The notes under the pieces were generated by a model. It made no database searches. It had not been told where the DNA came from and worked only from the letters and a program-made list of their open reading frames with translations. A DNA stretch of 64,000 nt from positions 51,514,233-51,578,232 of the forward strand of contig NC_087067.1 in the NCBI RefSeq assembly GCF_963678635.1, written 5' to 3'. The position numbers and the translations under genes are program-made. This stretch comes from Symsagittifera roscoffensis (Eukaryota; Xenacoelomorpha; Acoela; Convolutidae). Within the stretch, counting starts at the first letter, position 1, and each line of letters begins with the position of its first letter. Below are positions 22,149-35,190 of this stretch, one piece after another.

Positions 22149-25100
22149 TTATTGGGCATTCGAAGTTGTTCGACTCGAGGAGGAATCGGACCCGGTCGAA
22201 GGGCTTCCGCTGGTCCTGGATCCAGTGCTTACTCCACTCTCACCAGTGTTTGCCATGCTTCCCGCGCCACTTCCCGGCAACTCGCCGGCTGCGCTACCGA
22301 ATCCACCGCTGCGAAGACTCTCTCTGGACATGCCGCTCTGTCTGGCTTGAGATCCAGAAACAGCAGATCCCCCAGTTGCTCCACTTGGTCTACTCATGCT
22401 TCCCTCAGCTATGCTTCCAGACATTCCCTTAGTTCTAGGAGTGCTTCCAGCTGGTCCACCGGCACTAACACTCCTGCTACCGGTCATCATGCTGCCTACC
22501 TTGGAACCTGAAACTCCACTAGCATCGCTCATTCTCTGCTGCTGTGGACCTGCGACACCAGAAGCACCGGTTCTAGCCTGGGTCGTGCCACCGCTTACAA
22601 CAGATCTAGAGGCACCGGACGCTGAAGTGGCACCACTCAACCTATGCTGACTCATTCCACCTGGACCGCCAGCCTGAGACCCGCCAGACATGGCAGAAGC
22701 ATTGCTAGATCTAGACCTAGTACCAGCGGTCGGATCTCCACCCTGGCTACCCGACACTGCAGTACCGCGCCCTGCACTTCTGCTACCTGTCATCTGACTG
22801 CCTGGACCCCCACTCATACCACTAGTCCTACTACCTCTACCCATAGATTGAGACCCAGTCACTCGTGATCCACTCATGGCACCACTCTGTCTAGCTCCTG
22901 TACCATCAGAGCCAGCATCACTGGGACGGGATTGGGCCTGACTTGCGACAACGCTTGACTTAGACATGGTACCCCCACTCGCACTGCTTCCCCTTTGCTT
23001 CGGCACAGATCCTGCGCTTTTTGAGATAGTACCACTGGGTCGGAGAACTTCGAATCCCTCTGGGTCCTGCTGGGAACCCTGTGAACCACCGCTAACACCA
23101 GATGCACGTTGAGCAGATGAACCAGTAACTCCACTCACCCGAGAATCAGCCGGTGCTCCTCCACTCATTGCGCTTCCAGACCTGGAACCTCCCATACCAC
23201 CGCTTAGCTTAGAGTCCCTTGAAACTGAACCACTCACACCACTCACCCGAGAGCCCTGTGGTTGTGAGCCCGGTGGGCCACCTTGGGATCCCGACATCTG
23301 GCTTCCCCGACCAGCCTGCGATCCAGCCATCTGGCTTCCTCGGCTGCCAGGCGGCCCTCCTTGCGAGCCTGTCATTTGGCTTCCTGGAGGGCCAGCTTGA
23401 GATCCAGACATTTGGCTCCCCCGACCAGCTTGAGATCCAGACATTTGGCTTCCTCGACCAGCTTGCGATCCAGATATTTGGCTTCCCCGACCAGCTTGAG
23501 ATCCAGACATTTGACTTCCCCGACCAGCTTGAGATCCAGACATGTGGCTTCCTCGGCTACCAGTAGGGCCTCCTTGTGATCCTGTCATTTGACTGCCCTT
23601 GCTTCCTGGCGGCCCTCCCTGGGATCCAGCCATCTGACTTCCTGGTGGACCGGCTTGAGATCCAGACATTTGGCTTCCTTTGCTTCCAGGAGCACCTCCT
23701 TGAGATCCAGTCATTTGACTTCCTCGACTTCCAGGCGGTCCCACTTGTGAGCCTGTCATCTGACTTCCTTTGCTTCCGGGTGGTCCATCCTTCGATCCAG
23801 CCATTTGACTCCCTCGGCTTCCTGGAGGACCTCCTTGAGATCCAGTCATCTGGCTTCCGCGACTGCCAGGTGGACCTCCTTGCGATCCACTCATTTGACT
23901 TCCTCGAGTTCCTGGAGGACCCCCTTGAGAACCAGTCATCTGGCTTCCTTTGCTTCCAGGTGGTCCACCTTGCGCTTGGGATCCGGTCATCTGACTTCCT
24001 CGGCTACCAGGAGGTCCTCCTTGAGATCCCGCCATCTGACTTCCTTTACTACCGGGGGCCTCGTCTTGCGATCCAGCCATTTGACTTTCTCGACTGCCGG
24101 TAGGTCCTCCTTGTGATCCATTCATTTGGCTTCCCCTGCTTCCCGGTGGTCCTCCCTGGGATCCCGTCATTTGACTTCCCCTGCTTCCTGGAGGTCCTCC
24201 TTGTGAACCAGCCATTTGACTTCCTCGGCTACCAGGTGGTCCTCCTTGCGATCCAGTCATTTGGCTTCCCCTGCTTCCCGGTGGTCCTCCTTGGGATCCG
24301 GTTATCTGGCTTCCTCTGCTGCCCTGAGGTCCACCCTGAGATCCCGCCATGTGACTGCCATGACTTCCGGAAGCCCCTTCTTGCGAAGCTGACATTTGAC
24401 TTCCCCTGCTTCCCGGTGGTCCTCCCTGTGATCCTGTCATTTGACTTCCTCGACTTCCAGGCGGTCCACCTTGAGAACCGGTCATCTGACTACCTCTGGT
24501 ACCAGGGACACCAGCCTGAGATCCGGAAATTTGACTGCCCCGAGCACCTGGTGGTCCGCCATGCTGAGAACCAGGTATTGATCCGGGAGGTCCTTGCTGC
24601 ATGCTTGGGTGTGACCCAGGAGGTCCTTGTTGCTGGGAGCCAGCAGGTCCAAACTGAGATCCATCACGAGATCCAGGCCTACCAGGTCGCTGTTGGGATC
24701 CTGCTCGTGAACCAGGTCCTCCTTGAGAACCATCGCGAGATCCTGGTCTTGCTCCTTGCTGCGAACCAGACAAACCTCGACCACGTGCAGCAGCAGCAGC
24801 GTGTGACCCGGCGTGTGATCCTGATTCGTCCAAATTTTCGTACTTCCCGTTGGGGTCTATTTGACCTCCTACACCACTATGTTTACTGGCTCGCTGTTGA
24901 CCATGCAAGCTTCCTGACATTTGCTCTTGTCCATGGCTGCCCACCATAGATCCATAGTTACCATACATATCTGCAATTGATCCAGTTTTGCTTCCGGCAC
25001 CTTGCTGGCCAGGATGATGTGGTTGCCTGGCTGGCTGAGCAAATGATCCAGTGTCCGACATAACTTGTTTGGCTCCTTGATGCTTTTGAGGAAGAGCAAT

Positions 25101-26919
25101 TCCCATATCAATTTGCGGATCATTTTTCTTTCCTGGTGCTCTCGGACTTGAAGCATTAGATGGTTGAGAGCCTGGTCCTTGTCCTTGATTTTGATTCATT
25201 CCTCTTCCCCTAGATCTCCCGCGACCGCCATTTGGGGACGGCGAATTTCCGCGACCTTTACCGGGTGCTCCAGACGCAGGTCTAGAGCCTCTTCCTCCCG
25301 CGGCGCCTCGCCCACGACCTCCGGAATCGGGTCTTGAGTCTGGTTTCGATCCCTGGGTACTGTTGGCACCTCCTTTTTTGGAAGGAGATTTTTCCCCTTT
25401 TGCTCCTCCTTGTTGCGGTTTTGGAGTAATTTGAAATGGCGAGAGATCTCCGGAATGATTCGCACTGCTTCCGCCACTTCGTTGGCTGTGAATGTCTTCG
25501 ACTTGCTTCACTATTTTCTCGATCTCCTGTGGTGACATTTGAGGACTGTGTGCCCGAATCTCTTGGGGAGTCAGTGGTCTGTCGCTCTCAATCGTAGTGG
25601 TGTTCTTGATTGTAACCAGCAATTCGTCTTGCTGATTCCCAGATGCTCCTGAGTTGACTGAAGCCAAGTCTAGAAAAGAATACAAATTTAGTATTTTATA
25701 TCCAGGCCTATGCTTTAGTGCTTTGTTACTTTAGTGGAACCAACTACTCGTGAAAACTTATTATTGATAAAACAAAAAATACTCCAAAAACACGTTCTTT
25801 AAAAAATCCTTAGGCGAATTAAACAGGCCATGAATGCTTTAAGAAATGCTGTTCCTTCCTTATTCCTTAATTGAATTGAAAATAGAAATTTCAAACCCGT
25901 CAGTTCTGGCTCTTCCTTCATAATATCTTGCTCGTGCTGCTTGAAGTTATCTTGTGGTTTGTCTTTTTTACCCTTGTCCTGTTTCGGCTGCTCTTTCTTC
26001 TTCTTCGGCTTCGGGTTCTTCGGGGCCGTCAAGTGAGGCGAGGGGGGCTGCATCTTTGCATTTTTGATCCTTGCATCATGCTCCTTTTGTCTTTGCTCTT
26101 GGGTCTTTTCAGGCGGGGCCGGCCACGCGCCCGCATTTCCAGGGTCATCCATCTCATCCGGGTCCGTTATTTTATTCCTCCCCCAGAACCTCGAGTCTCC
26201 ATGCCCGTATTTTCCGTCTATCTTTTTGTACAAGTAACTAGTGTGGTGTAGTTCCAGCTGTTGTCCGGCTAGTGCCCCGTGGCATTTTGAGATCGGGTTC
26301 AGTTCTCGGGTGGTCAGTCCCATGGATCCGACTGCGGCGTTGGCCTCGGGGGCCGCCACTGATGCCCCTCCGTAATCGTCATTCATAGAAACAGTGAACG
26401 AGGCGGGCTCTAAAGTACACAAACGCCGTTTACACCAAAAAACTTTTTAAAGCCAGTGCTTTAGCTATAATTCGTCTATCATTTGTTGAAATCAAAAGAA
26501 TTCCTGACGGTCTGTTCACCGATTTTTTGTTAAGCTCAGAAAAAGGAAGATAAATAAAGACGTGGACAATAATTATTTTGATCTTAACAGGAAACTGGTT
26601 ATTATGCTACAAGCATTCTAAACATTGCGGCAATCAGCGGAATGAAAATAGGCAAAATCGTTTCCTTACCGGTATACTGTCTCCTAGGCGAAAACGGAAC
26701 TGGGAAGTCTCCTCCTAATCTTAATGACCCGAAGGTGTTCCCGGATATCGTATATCTCGCCCTACCATCGCCCGAGAAACGACTGTGGTTAAAGGCAGTT
26801 CCCGGGTGCTGGTACCCGTTCCCCCCTCGCATCAGGGCTCCCTGGGCTACAGGTGACGGCACAAACGGGTTCAGTGACTGCGACCGCCGCATTATCAACG
26901 GTTGCCATTGATCCGTCAT
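22149..26919 (-). CDS. Ser/Gly/Gln-rich repeat protein, 1427 aa
   Basis: Three minus-strand exons join in phase: 26919-26670 (donor G|GTAAGG), 26409-25897 (acceptor CTTTAG, donor G|GTTTGA) and 25669-22149 (acceptor TTTTCTAG). The first ~83 residues are basic and Arg-rich. Residues ~84-190 look folded (TTRELNPISKCHGAL, LELHHTSYLYKK, GDSRFWGRNK). A Pro/Lys-rich linker (PKPKKKKEQPKQDKGKK) and a short segment with RPLTPQEIRAHSPQMSPQE follow. Exon 3 then encodes Gly/Ser/Arg/Pro-rich sequence and a long tandem array (about 23280-24540) of a 15-aa unit, SQMTGSQGGPPGSRG, with an inner block of an 11-aa unit, RGSQMSGSQAG. The tail is Ser/Gly-rich. There is no signal peptide and no transmembrane segment, so it is probably intracellular. 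I do not recognise the family. The donor GTTTGA of exon 2 is non-optimal, but the phase fits. More exons could lie 5' of 26919. Confidence 0.8.
23280..24540 (-). repeat. Coding tandem repeat, 45-bp and 33-bp units
   Basis: Roughly two dozen imperfect 45-bp units encode SQMxGSQGGPPGSRG variants. At about 23395-23555 the unit shortens to 33 bp (RGSQMSGSQAG). Codon third positions vary while the protein motif is kept. The array is open in several other frames on both strands only because of its periodic, stop-poor composition. Confidence 0.9.
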
Positions 26920-29090
26920 GGCTCTAGTTCAGTTTCAAGTATAGCACTTGGTGACTTCAGCTCACAGTACCTGTCGTAAAAAGAGCTACAAAAACTGCGT
27001 GGTTAAATTGGTTCGATGTCGTTCAAAACGGCTTCTTGGTTTCCTTGGAGTTGGTTGGTTTTGGGTTAAGCTGGAGGCTAAAAAGTTACAGCAAAAATGA
27101 CTTCTCTGACGTTGTTCCCGCTTATTTAGAGGAAACTTCTGACTTCATCTAGCTATGATTAGAGCCGAAAGTGGTCAGCTAATTATACTTGATGCCTGTG
27201 GAACAGATTTTTTAGAAGAACTTTTTGAATGAAACGCCATGATTTTTCAGGGTTTTTGTATCTACTGAACTTTTGTTTTATTTGCTGATTTATTTGAGGA
27301 TGAAAAGCAATGTTTCTCTTCAATGATGAATTAAAGGTAGCTAGATGATGGATACCTATATCAAACGTTATAACAAAAAACGAGCAAAGCATGATTTCCT
27401 TAAATACTAGGGTTCTCGTCCAAAGTTAAATACTAGCAAGGCTGCTCGTATATCAGGGCAAAATCCAAGATGTTCTGACTGCCCTTTAATCGATATCGAA
27501 TAGTTTTTGAAAAGAGAAAATTTTGAAAACTATAAGTTTTGGAAAATAATAAAGATCAAGTGTGAAAGTTTGAGTTGTAAGAAATTAATACGACCAATTA
27601 GCTTGCCTCAACTCAATTTGGAACGATTTTGTTGTGATTTTGGGATACCTTGCCACGCATAAATAGTTCGCATTACGCTTCCAAGATAATGGATTAGACC
27701 TTCAAAGCGCGCTGAAATAGTCCAGACCAAATTGGCAATTTTCAAACTTCCCAAACTTAGCAACAAATGATCGGAAGGAAATTATCTTTTTAAATTGCAT
27801 TTAGGGGACTCAATATTTTCAATGGCATAAATTTTTTTAAAATCTATTTTTTCAATTGTCGAAAAGTGACTGAATAAAAAACAAGATTGCTCGTATCAGG
27901 GCAAAGGGTACTACTATGATAAGTGGTCCCTTCTTCAAAATAACCAGGTCCCTTGAGAATAAGACACCTAGAGCTCTCAAATCGTTTAACAATTATAATT
28001 TTGCCATTCAGAAAGATGTCGCAGTATATTTTCATACAAATTTTGTTTTTTTTTCTACTTCGTAAACCCCCCCCCCCCTTCCTCTTCATTTGAAGGAGGA
28101 AAGTTCAGAAAAATTGCCAAAATTGAGTTTTGATGATAAATAAGGTAACAGTTTTATTTTGAACACATTTAACACATTCTTTGAAATTCGGAACAAAAAT
28201 CACACCTAGCATAAATATTCCGTTTTCTTCGAAAGTCGGAACAAAAATCATCTCAAAAATACATTTCATTTTTCTATGTTTTTTTTTTACAAAATTCAAA
28301 GTTATATTGTCTCAAACTATTTCAGCGATCCTGTTAGTTATTTTTATTATTATTATTATTTTCAATTCACTGCTCGTATGTTCCTCGGCTCATTTCTTCG
28401 ACTTACTCGATTCCTTTTCATTTTAACTTATGTTGGATGTATTTATGTTAGTGCACACCTCCTATTGATTCTACCACAAATGGTCAAAGTTTCAGATAGA
28501 CGAATGTGTAAGACTAAATTTGTAAACACATGACCCTAATTCAAAATTCTATGACTGGCAGTTAAAGAAGATCCTCCGCAAATTAAACGAAAACTGAATT
28601 CTGAATGGCGTTGGGCTGTCAAAATTAGGTTCACTCGCCCCCCAAAATTTAAAGAGTAGCGTGATATTTTAGAGAGTTTTGTCCTGTATTATTTTTGGGC
28701 GGTCTGCTTATTATTATGTTAATCTCTATTTGATATCTTCATTTATTCAGCTCAGCTTGTTTGGGTTTCTGCTTGCATCATTTTAAGATGAAGTTCATTT
28801 TCTGTTCATGCTAGATTTACCATCTGACCATTATTTCATTTCTGATGCGAAATGTTTTGTTATCATACCGTCTACAGATATAGTTTGGTATAACTATGGA
28901 ATCATTTTCAAAGAAGACACTTTAACATTATGTTCTCTAGAGCATTGTCTGTTTAACATCCACACACAAAAATACCATATTCTAGGAACTTATTCATCAA
29001 AAACCTCTAAGCAAATCTGTTTTAAATCATAGCAAAAAATTTCATTTTCTTGTGAAAGTATTTAATTTTCGATTTTATTACTAACCCGAG
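26920..29090. other. Intergenic region with a dispersed repeat (27436-28270)
   Basis: No gene is supported. 27436-28270 shares blocks with 34565-35190: GCTCGTATCAGGGC, the ACTCAATTTGGAACGATTT-like block, and a CGGAACAAAAATCA motif that occurs twice here. It also contains an 11-bp C run (about 28068-28079). A 74-codon frame at 28808-29032 just 5' of the transporter has no recognised content. Confidence 0.5.
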
Positions 29091-30685
29091 ATGCCTAGAG
29101 TGAACAAAGGAGTGCTTTACCTCTCCTCTGGAGCCTTATGCTACTCTCTGGGTTCTCTCTCCTTCTCCAAATCCGGCGCCCAATCCTCCCAAATCAACAC
29201 CTGGGTCGGACTCATTGCCATCCCTGTCTGCATTCTCATTCTTTCACTTAACACACACTTTTCCCCCTTTTCTAGACGGAGAAGTCCAGATCTTTACTTA
29301 AGTATCCTAAATGGGTTCCTCTTTGGAGGAGCTGCAATATATCTCCACTTTTGGTCTTTGGAGTACCTCTTACCATCTGACAACAACATGGTTGTTGTCG
29401 CCTTTTTTATCTGCAGTTCAGTTGTGTTTCAAATTATAGAAGAAAAACGAATGCCTTCAATCTTAACGTTCGCTTCCGTTTTACTCGGCATTTTGGGCAC
29501 ATTTTTTGTGTGCAATCCAACAGATCTGTTCACCAAGAACATTCTCGAACTTGACAATATAAAAGGGGTTTGTTTAGTCGCACTCGCTGGAATTTCTTTT
29601 GGTTTTCTCTATTCGAGTGTTAGGAGGTATAACTCCGTTCCTCCAGTTTGGATTTGTCTGGGCGCTGCTTTCGGGAATTTAGCCAGTGGTTTGACCTCTT
29701 ATAACCCTTGGAGCGATGCCAGTATGCAATCATGTGACCTCTTCCCGCGAATACTGGCTCTAATGGCGTCTGTTTTTCAATCAACCACTTTGTGCTCAAA
29801 TTTAACAGGTTAACTGTTTTACACTTTGCAAAAGTTTTTTTCTAAAATGATTTTTTGTGAAATTATTCATCAAAATTTGGAAAATTTTTTCCATTTAAGA
29901 TTTTTCGTTTTGGTAGAAAAATATTGAAGCATTCGAAAACTGTCAAGAATTATGCTTTTTTGGTATCTATTAGCCCGAAAAATTTGGATCAGTTTTATTT
30001 AAATTGTTTTTTTTTTAATTTAGATATATCTGTTTTGTGGTATTTCATAGTTGAGGTAGATTCTTTTTAGGTCAACCAACTCAATTTTTTTTAGCTCTCC
30101 TAAAACACTAGAAAAAGGTTATTAAAAAAAACAAAAAGCATACAAAATTGCCGTTTAAAAACTTTGACCAAAAAATTGCGTTTTTTCGGGCGCGCGCATT
30201 CGTCAAAATTTGCTTAAATAAATATATATGCCCCTTTACAAAGGACTTTAGAAAATTTTAAAGTGTTTAGTCTCGGTTGGTCGGCAAAAGTTGTCGTAAA
30301 AAGTACTAAAGGGAGACCTTTTGTGCGGCGAGAGTCGAATCCTTGGCGAGTGGGACGTTTTTCCCACCTACCCCCCTCTAAATCCTCCCCTGAATCATAC
30401 CATTTATACACGTTTTTTCTAAATGTTACCATATCGGCAGGAGTGATGGAGACGGGCGTGACTGTGACGGCGGCAGCTGTGATCCAACTGCTCTCCCCCG
30501 TCTTTTCCTTCCTCCTCCAACTGGTCCTCTTCCCACACATAGTCTGGTGGAGAAGCGGGGTGGGTATCCTCTCTATCATTCTGGCAGTCATGGTGCAGCT
30601 GAGAGTGCTGAAGAAAAGAGAGAAGGAGATTGCGAAAAGTCAAGTGATTAGATCATGTTTAACTGAAGACATTCAATTGGTTTAG
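29091..30685 (+). CDS. EamA/DMT-superfamily membrane transporter, SLC35G-like
   Basis: Exon 1 (29091-29808) ends ACAG|GTTAAC; exon 2 (30441-30685) follows ATATCGGCAG. The phases agree and the product is 320 aa. The sequence is a run of hydrophobic segments (about nine or ten by eye) separated by short basic loops, as expected for the ten-helix drug/metabolite transporter fold. The first half carries the EamA pattern (EYLLPSDNNMVVVAFF, then EEKRMPSILTFASVLLGILG). The second half has the matching TAAAVIQLLSPVFSF, and the protein ends in a Lys/Arg-rich cytosolic tail. SLC35G and related proteins are orphan transporters of about this length; the substrate cannot be inferred. AG directly precedes the ATG (CTAACCCGAG|ATG), a weaker acceptor than those of RBM25 and DHX16. 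Assignment to SLC35G rather than another DMT group is tentative. Confidence 0.75.
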
Positions 30686-33600
30686 TCAATGAATGATATT
30701 GTAGAGTGCTTTTTGATTATTCTCTATTTGCAAATGAAAACATAAAATATGGATAGATGACCGCGAATACAATTCTTTAAAGTTGATTTTTACATTTGTA
30801 CAATTGAATCTAAGGCCCACATCTAAATGGGCGAAAATATTTTGATAAAGCCACAGGGTTGTATGAAGGGGGTCAGACACCATTCCTTATGAAGTCGATC
30901 CCTCAAAAATCAGCAACCAAAAGGTACTTTGACCAGAAACTTATCATTTTCACTTTTGTCCCACTAGCCCTAGAAATTTTTGAAAGACACCTTGGGTGCA
31001 AAATTTTTGAAGAAGAGTGAACTAAAAATATCCATACCTTCCAAAAACTGGAAATTCTACTTGGTGAAATGTGTTCCTAAAAAATCTTTGCAAAAGTGTG
31101 CAACCTGGCAAACCTTTAGAAGTGCTGAGCACAAATCAGTTGTTTACAACAAAATTTTTAAGTACTGCAGTTCATTGATCGAATTGACTTACAAAACTAT
31201 TACTACCTCTAAAGTTTTACAAAATTACTTCACAAGTTTTGAAAACTCAGCGATTTCACAATATTTTTTGCGCATTATTAGAAAAGAGCAAAACAACCAT
31301 CCGATCTTTTAAAAAAAAACATTTTCGCATATATAAAAAAATATATAATTACACAGGTACACAGGTATCTTCTGATCTATAGGTGTCTCAGCCTATTTCG
31401 ATCAGCTCCTGTTGTGGACGTCCAGCTCGTCATTCGAGAAAAGATGTATCGTACATATCCTTTCCTCAGTGTGTATCCAGCCTCGAGTTGATTAAACTGA
31501 TGTGAACGCTTGAAATTACATAACCTGGTAGAGAGTTGCAATCACTTATGGCTGCTATAGTGAAGAATTTACTTCCTATATAGTTACGGGACTGTCTGGT
31601 TACCAATACAGGTTTTGGCGACCATTTAAAAGTTTTTTCTTGGAAATTTTTTTCATAACCTTCTTAGCACACTAGAGAAAACCATCCATTCAACCATCAG
31701 TTTATTTCTATGCTTTTAACGAAAATAGCTTTTTAACCAGTTTTCCTCGCATTTTGTAAAATTGTTTTTATGAATTCTCTTGTTCTGTTTTTTATTTTTG
31801 AATAAAATTTTTTATTGCACAAATGATAAATATTTTGGTTCGAAATATTAAAAAAATTAAATCATTTTGGCATCATTTGGTGATTAAATTCAGGTCAGTT
31901 TAGAGAAAAAAAACAGAGACTAAAAGTTGAGCAAACTAACAAAATATAGAATTTTTTAGAATGACAACGTTTTTTATTTACAGTTAAGTATGAGCCGCTC
32001 AAACAGGAAAAATTCCAACAACTTATGCTTTCAACTGAACCCTATAAAAAATGGCAACTTATTTCGATATCAAGTCAGAAGAGTTTCAGAAACGGTGAAA
32101 AAATCGTTTCCCAAAGCATAACGCATATTGTGCTAAATTCAGGAATCAACTACTCATGCAGGGATGATGGAATGATTGTCAAAACCTATTTTTTCAATTG
32201 AATTCTTAATCTCAGAATTGACCAAGTGATTTTAGGAAAGAAAAAAAAACTCAATTTTAAGAAAAAGTTTGCTTTTTTGGTTACATCAATTAGATTTTTC
32301 TCATTTTTGTCAATCAATCTGATAAGCATTTCAATCTCAGATTTGACAGTATAAACTCAAGAATTTGAATAAAATACACAAAATGGTCTAAGCTTTCAAA
32401 AAACGGGCTTACCCTAAGACCATAACGAAATCTCTTTTAAAAAGGCTGTTCTTCTGATTGAATTGATATCCTCCGAGTTGGCAGGAAGTTTATACGAAAA
32501 ATGACAAAATTTCTGACATATATCAATGAACTCGAAAACTCTCAAACTTTGACGGTTTCTTTTTAAAATCTAAGAAACAGCCGCTTTTGCAGGAGAAATT
32601 GTTTTTGTAATTGAACACTCAATATGAAAATTGGCTGGTGTTTTTTTCCTAAAACTAAAACGGTTTTTTCTAAAATACATGCGCGTAGCTGCATATGCAA
32701 AAAAAAATCAAGAAATTTAAAAAAAATTCAACAGAAACTCTCATCTCATGTCTAGCACGGTTGTGAAAAAATAACTGAAATCTTGATAATTTATTCCGGT
32801 TCAAAAATTTTGATATCTTAAAGCATATCTAATTTTTTAAACTAAAATGAAGAATGAATCACTCGAGCAGAGATAAATCTCACAAACTAATATTTGATTG
32901 AAAACTTATTTTCAGAATCAAAATCAGGAAAAGGAAAAAGTTTCAAAAAACGTCCCAAATTTCCAAAAAAAGTTACCAGAGCAATGTAGAGAAAAAACAG
33001 TTTTCACAAGACTAGTGTAGTTATTTTTTTAATTGAGGAAAAAGCAGTCTTTGCTTGCGAAGTTGCAAAATTGTTTTACCCTGATGCAAAAGATAAATGC
33101 GCAGTTTTCAAAAAGTCAAAACTTCAAATCTCCTAGGTCCATAGCGGTTCCCTTCCATAGGGAGAGCCGCCCAAGATGTGGAGAATTCCTAATCTCTTTT
33201 CGATTGAACGCTTATCCTCTGAAAACTTAGGGTCAGTGTAGAACGAAAAAAAAAAGAGACTAAAAACTGAGTCGGAAAATAAAAACAACGTATTATTCAA
33301 TTTCAAACAATTTTGCTTCTACAGCTAGGTATCATGGTTCAGAAATTATGGAAATCAGGGTTAAACCACTCATGTAGGAATGGTCCTCGCAGCTTGTTAT
33401 TACGATTGAAACCTTAATCTAAAAACTGACTGCGTAATTTTTCTGTGCCATTTTCTTTTATCATAACGAGAAGATTTTCTCATTTTTCCCAATGATAAAC
33501 AGTTTTAAAAACAATTTTAACTCGGATTTGATAAGGTTCATTTCACGAAAAGGAAAAAAAATCAAAAAAAAATGAATTAGGTTTCCTGTAATTTGGGCTT

Positions 33601-33949
33601 GTTATAAGTCCAGAAAAATTTCTCTCTGAAACAGGCTATTCTTTCGATTAAAAGCTTAATCTCAGGTCAGGCGCAGTATTTTTGAGGCAAAAGCAGAGAT
33701 TATCAAAACACGTTAGAAAATTTGAAAAAAAAAATCCCAAAAGTAGAGTTGTTTCTTTTTTAAGATTAAAAAATAGCTTTACCGTGATGCAAAACGTTTT
33801 TGTCCTGATGCAAAAACAATTTCATATAAAATCTCTCACAGAAATTCAACACGATCTTTCGTTCCTGAAATGACTCAAAAGGAGGCGAGTATGTCGATAT
33901 AAAAAAATAAAACCAATTAAGCCAAAAAAAAGATGAAACAAAAAAAACC

Positions 33950-34340
33950 AAACCGAGCTAGTAAAAATACAACAATTGTAAAAATCGAATTTCGATTCGA
34001 CCGGATTTTTAAAAAGCTAAAACACTAAAGCAACTAAATTGAAATTTGTTTACAGCAAAAACAACGATTCTTAGATGTGGCAACAAAGCCGACAAAACAA
34101 AATTGTGGGCCTAATTATTATCTGTTTATATTTGAAACAGAAAAATTCGATTTGAAAAAACAAGTCCTGCTCAGATTCGAGTGTGCACGATATGATATAA
34201 CAAGAAAATTGAATTCACTATAAACCAAGAAACCAACAGGAGTCCAGATGAGTTCTGTGAACAAACTTATTTAGGGGAAAAAATCTAATGCCCGATTGCA
34301 ATACCCTTGCTTATCGCAACCGTAAGGAAATCTTTATTTA
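33950..34340. repeat. Dispersed repeat shared with 62570-63000
   Basis: Blocks such as TTTACAGCAAAAA, GATGTGGCAA and CAATACCCTTGCTTATCGCA occur in the same order and spacing in 62570-63000. This copy lacks most of the tRNA-like segment that the other copy carries. Confidence 0.7.
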
Positions 34341-34564
34341 AAACTGGCGTTTTTCTTTAAGCAATGCACGTACAACATCTGCGTTTTAAAGACCATCTGC
34401 AAGTTCTATAGGATTATAACAGGTTGCTGTTTGCCGAAGAGGAGCCGGTTGTATTTAATTTTCATAGTTTTGGGGGTTGTTATCAATTTGATATTGAAAT
34501 TTCACACAAATGGTTGACACAGAAAACAGCTCTATTGGAGAAGTTATACAAAAACTAATTCTAA

Positions 34565-35190
34565 AAAAAACAAGACTGCTCGTATCAGGGCGAAGCCCTG
34601 AATGTTCCGACTGCCTTTTAAGGTTTATGAAGCAGTAATTACATAAATATCATTAACATTGCATTTAAAATGTTAATGATATTTATGTAATTACTACTCC
34701 ATAAACCTTCTATGAAATTACTTGAAATTTTCTCTATGAAAGTCTTGAAATAATTGAAATTTTTTCTATGAACCTTATTTGAAATTTTTAAATGAAAATC
34801 ACCCCCCCCCCACCACACGCCATATAACGTACAAAAGAATAAATTTCGCTCCTATTAACTAATCAACTATGGTAAATCAGCTTCCTTGAACCAATTTGGA
34901 ATGATTTCTAACACGGAAATAATCCTCCGCTTACGCGTTAATAGCGCGAAATATATCGCGCGTTAATTGACCCAAATTGGCCAAAATGGCAATCCTTAAA
35001 TCTTCATAACTTTACAAAAAATCATCACAGGTGAAATATCTACCTTTTGAATGATATAAACAAATTCCATCAAAAATGGCTAGTTAAAAAGTCGAAATTT
35101 ATCTAAAGAAAAAAACCCACCCCGAGCGCAAATTTTCCGTTACTTTTGTATCGAACGTCGGAACAAAAATTTGATGGACTGGTTTGAAGG
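34565..35190. repeat. Dispersed repeat shared with 27436-28270
   Basis: Shares GCTCGTATCAGGGC and GACTGCC near its left end and GTCGGAACAAAAAT near its right end with the copy at 27436-28270, along with a diverged middle around CCAATTTGGAATGATT. Confidence 0.6.
34620..34709. repeat. Perfect-like inverted repeat, 41-nt arms
   Basis: Arms 34620-34660 and 34669-34709 pair at 39 of 41 positions around an 8-nt loop (GCATTTAA). It lies inside the dispersed repeat at 34565-35190 and is not seen in the related copy at 27.4 kb. Confidence 0.9.

Noticed and set aside
22166..24949. Several long plus-strand and alternate-frame open frames across the SGQ-repeat exon
   Set aside because: They are by-products of a 45-bp stop-poor coding repeat. 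Only the minus-strand frame joins upstream exons in phase and has a sensible start and composition.
30330..30355. B-box-like GAGTCGAATCC word in the transporter intron
   Set aside because: No A box at a suitable distance was seen, so no tRNA or SINE call is made.
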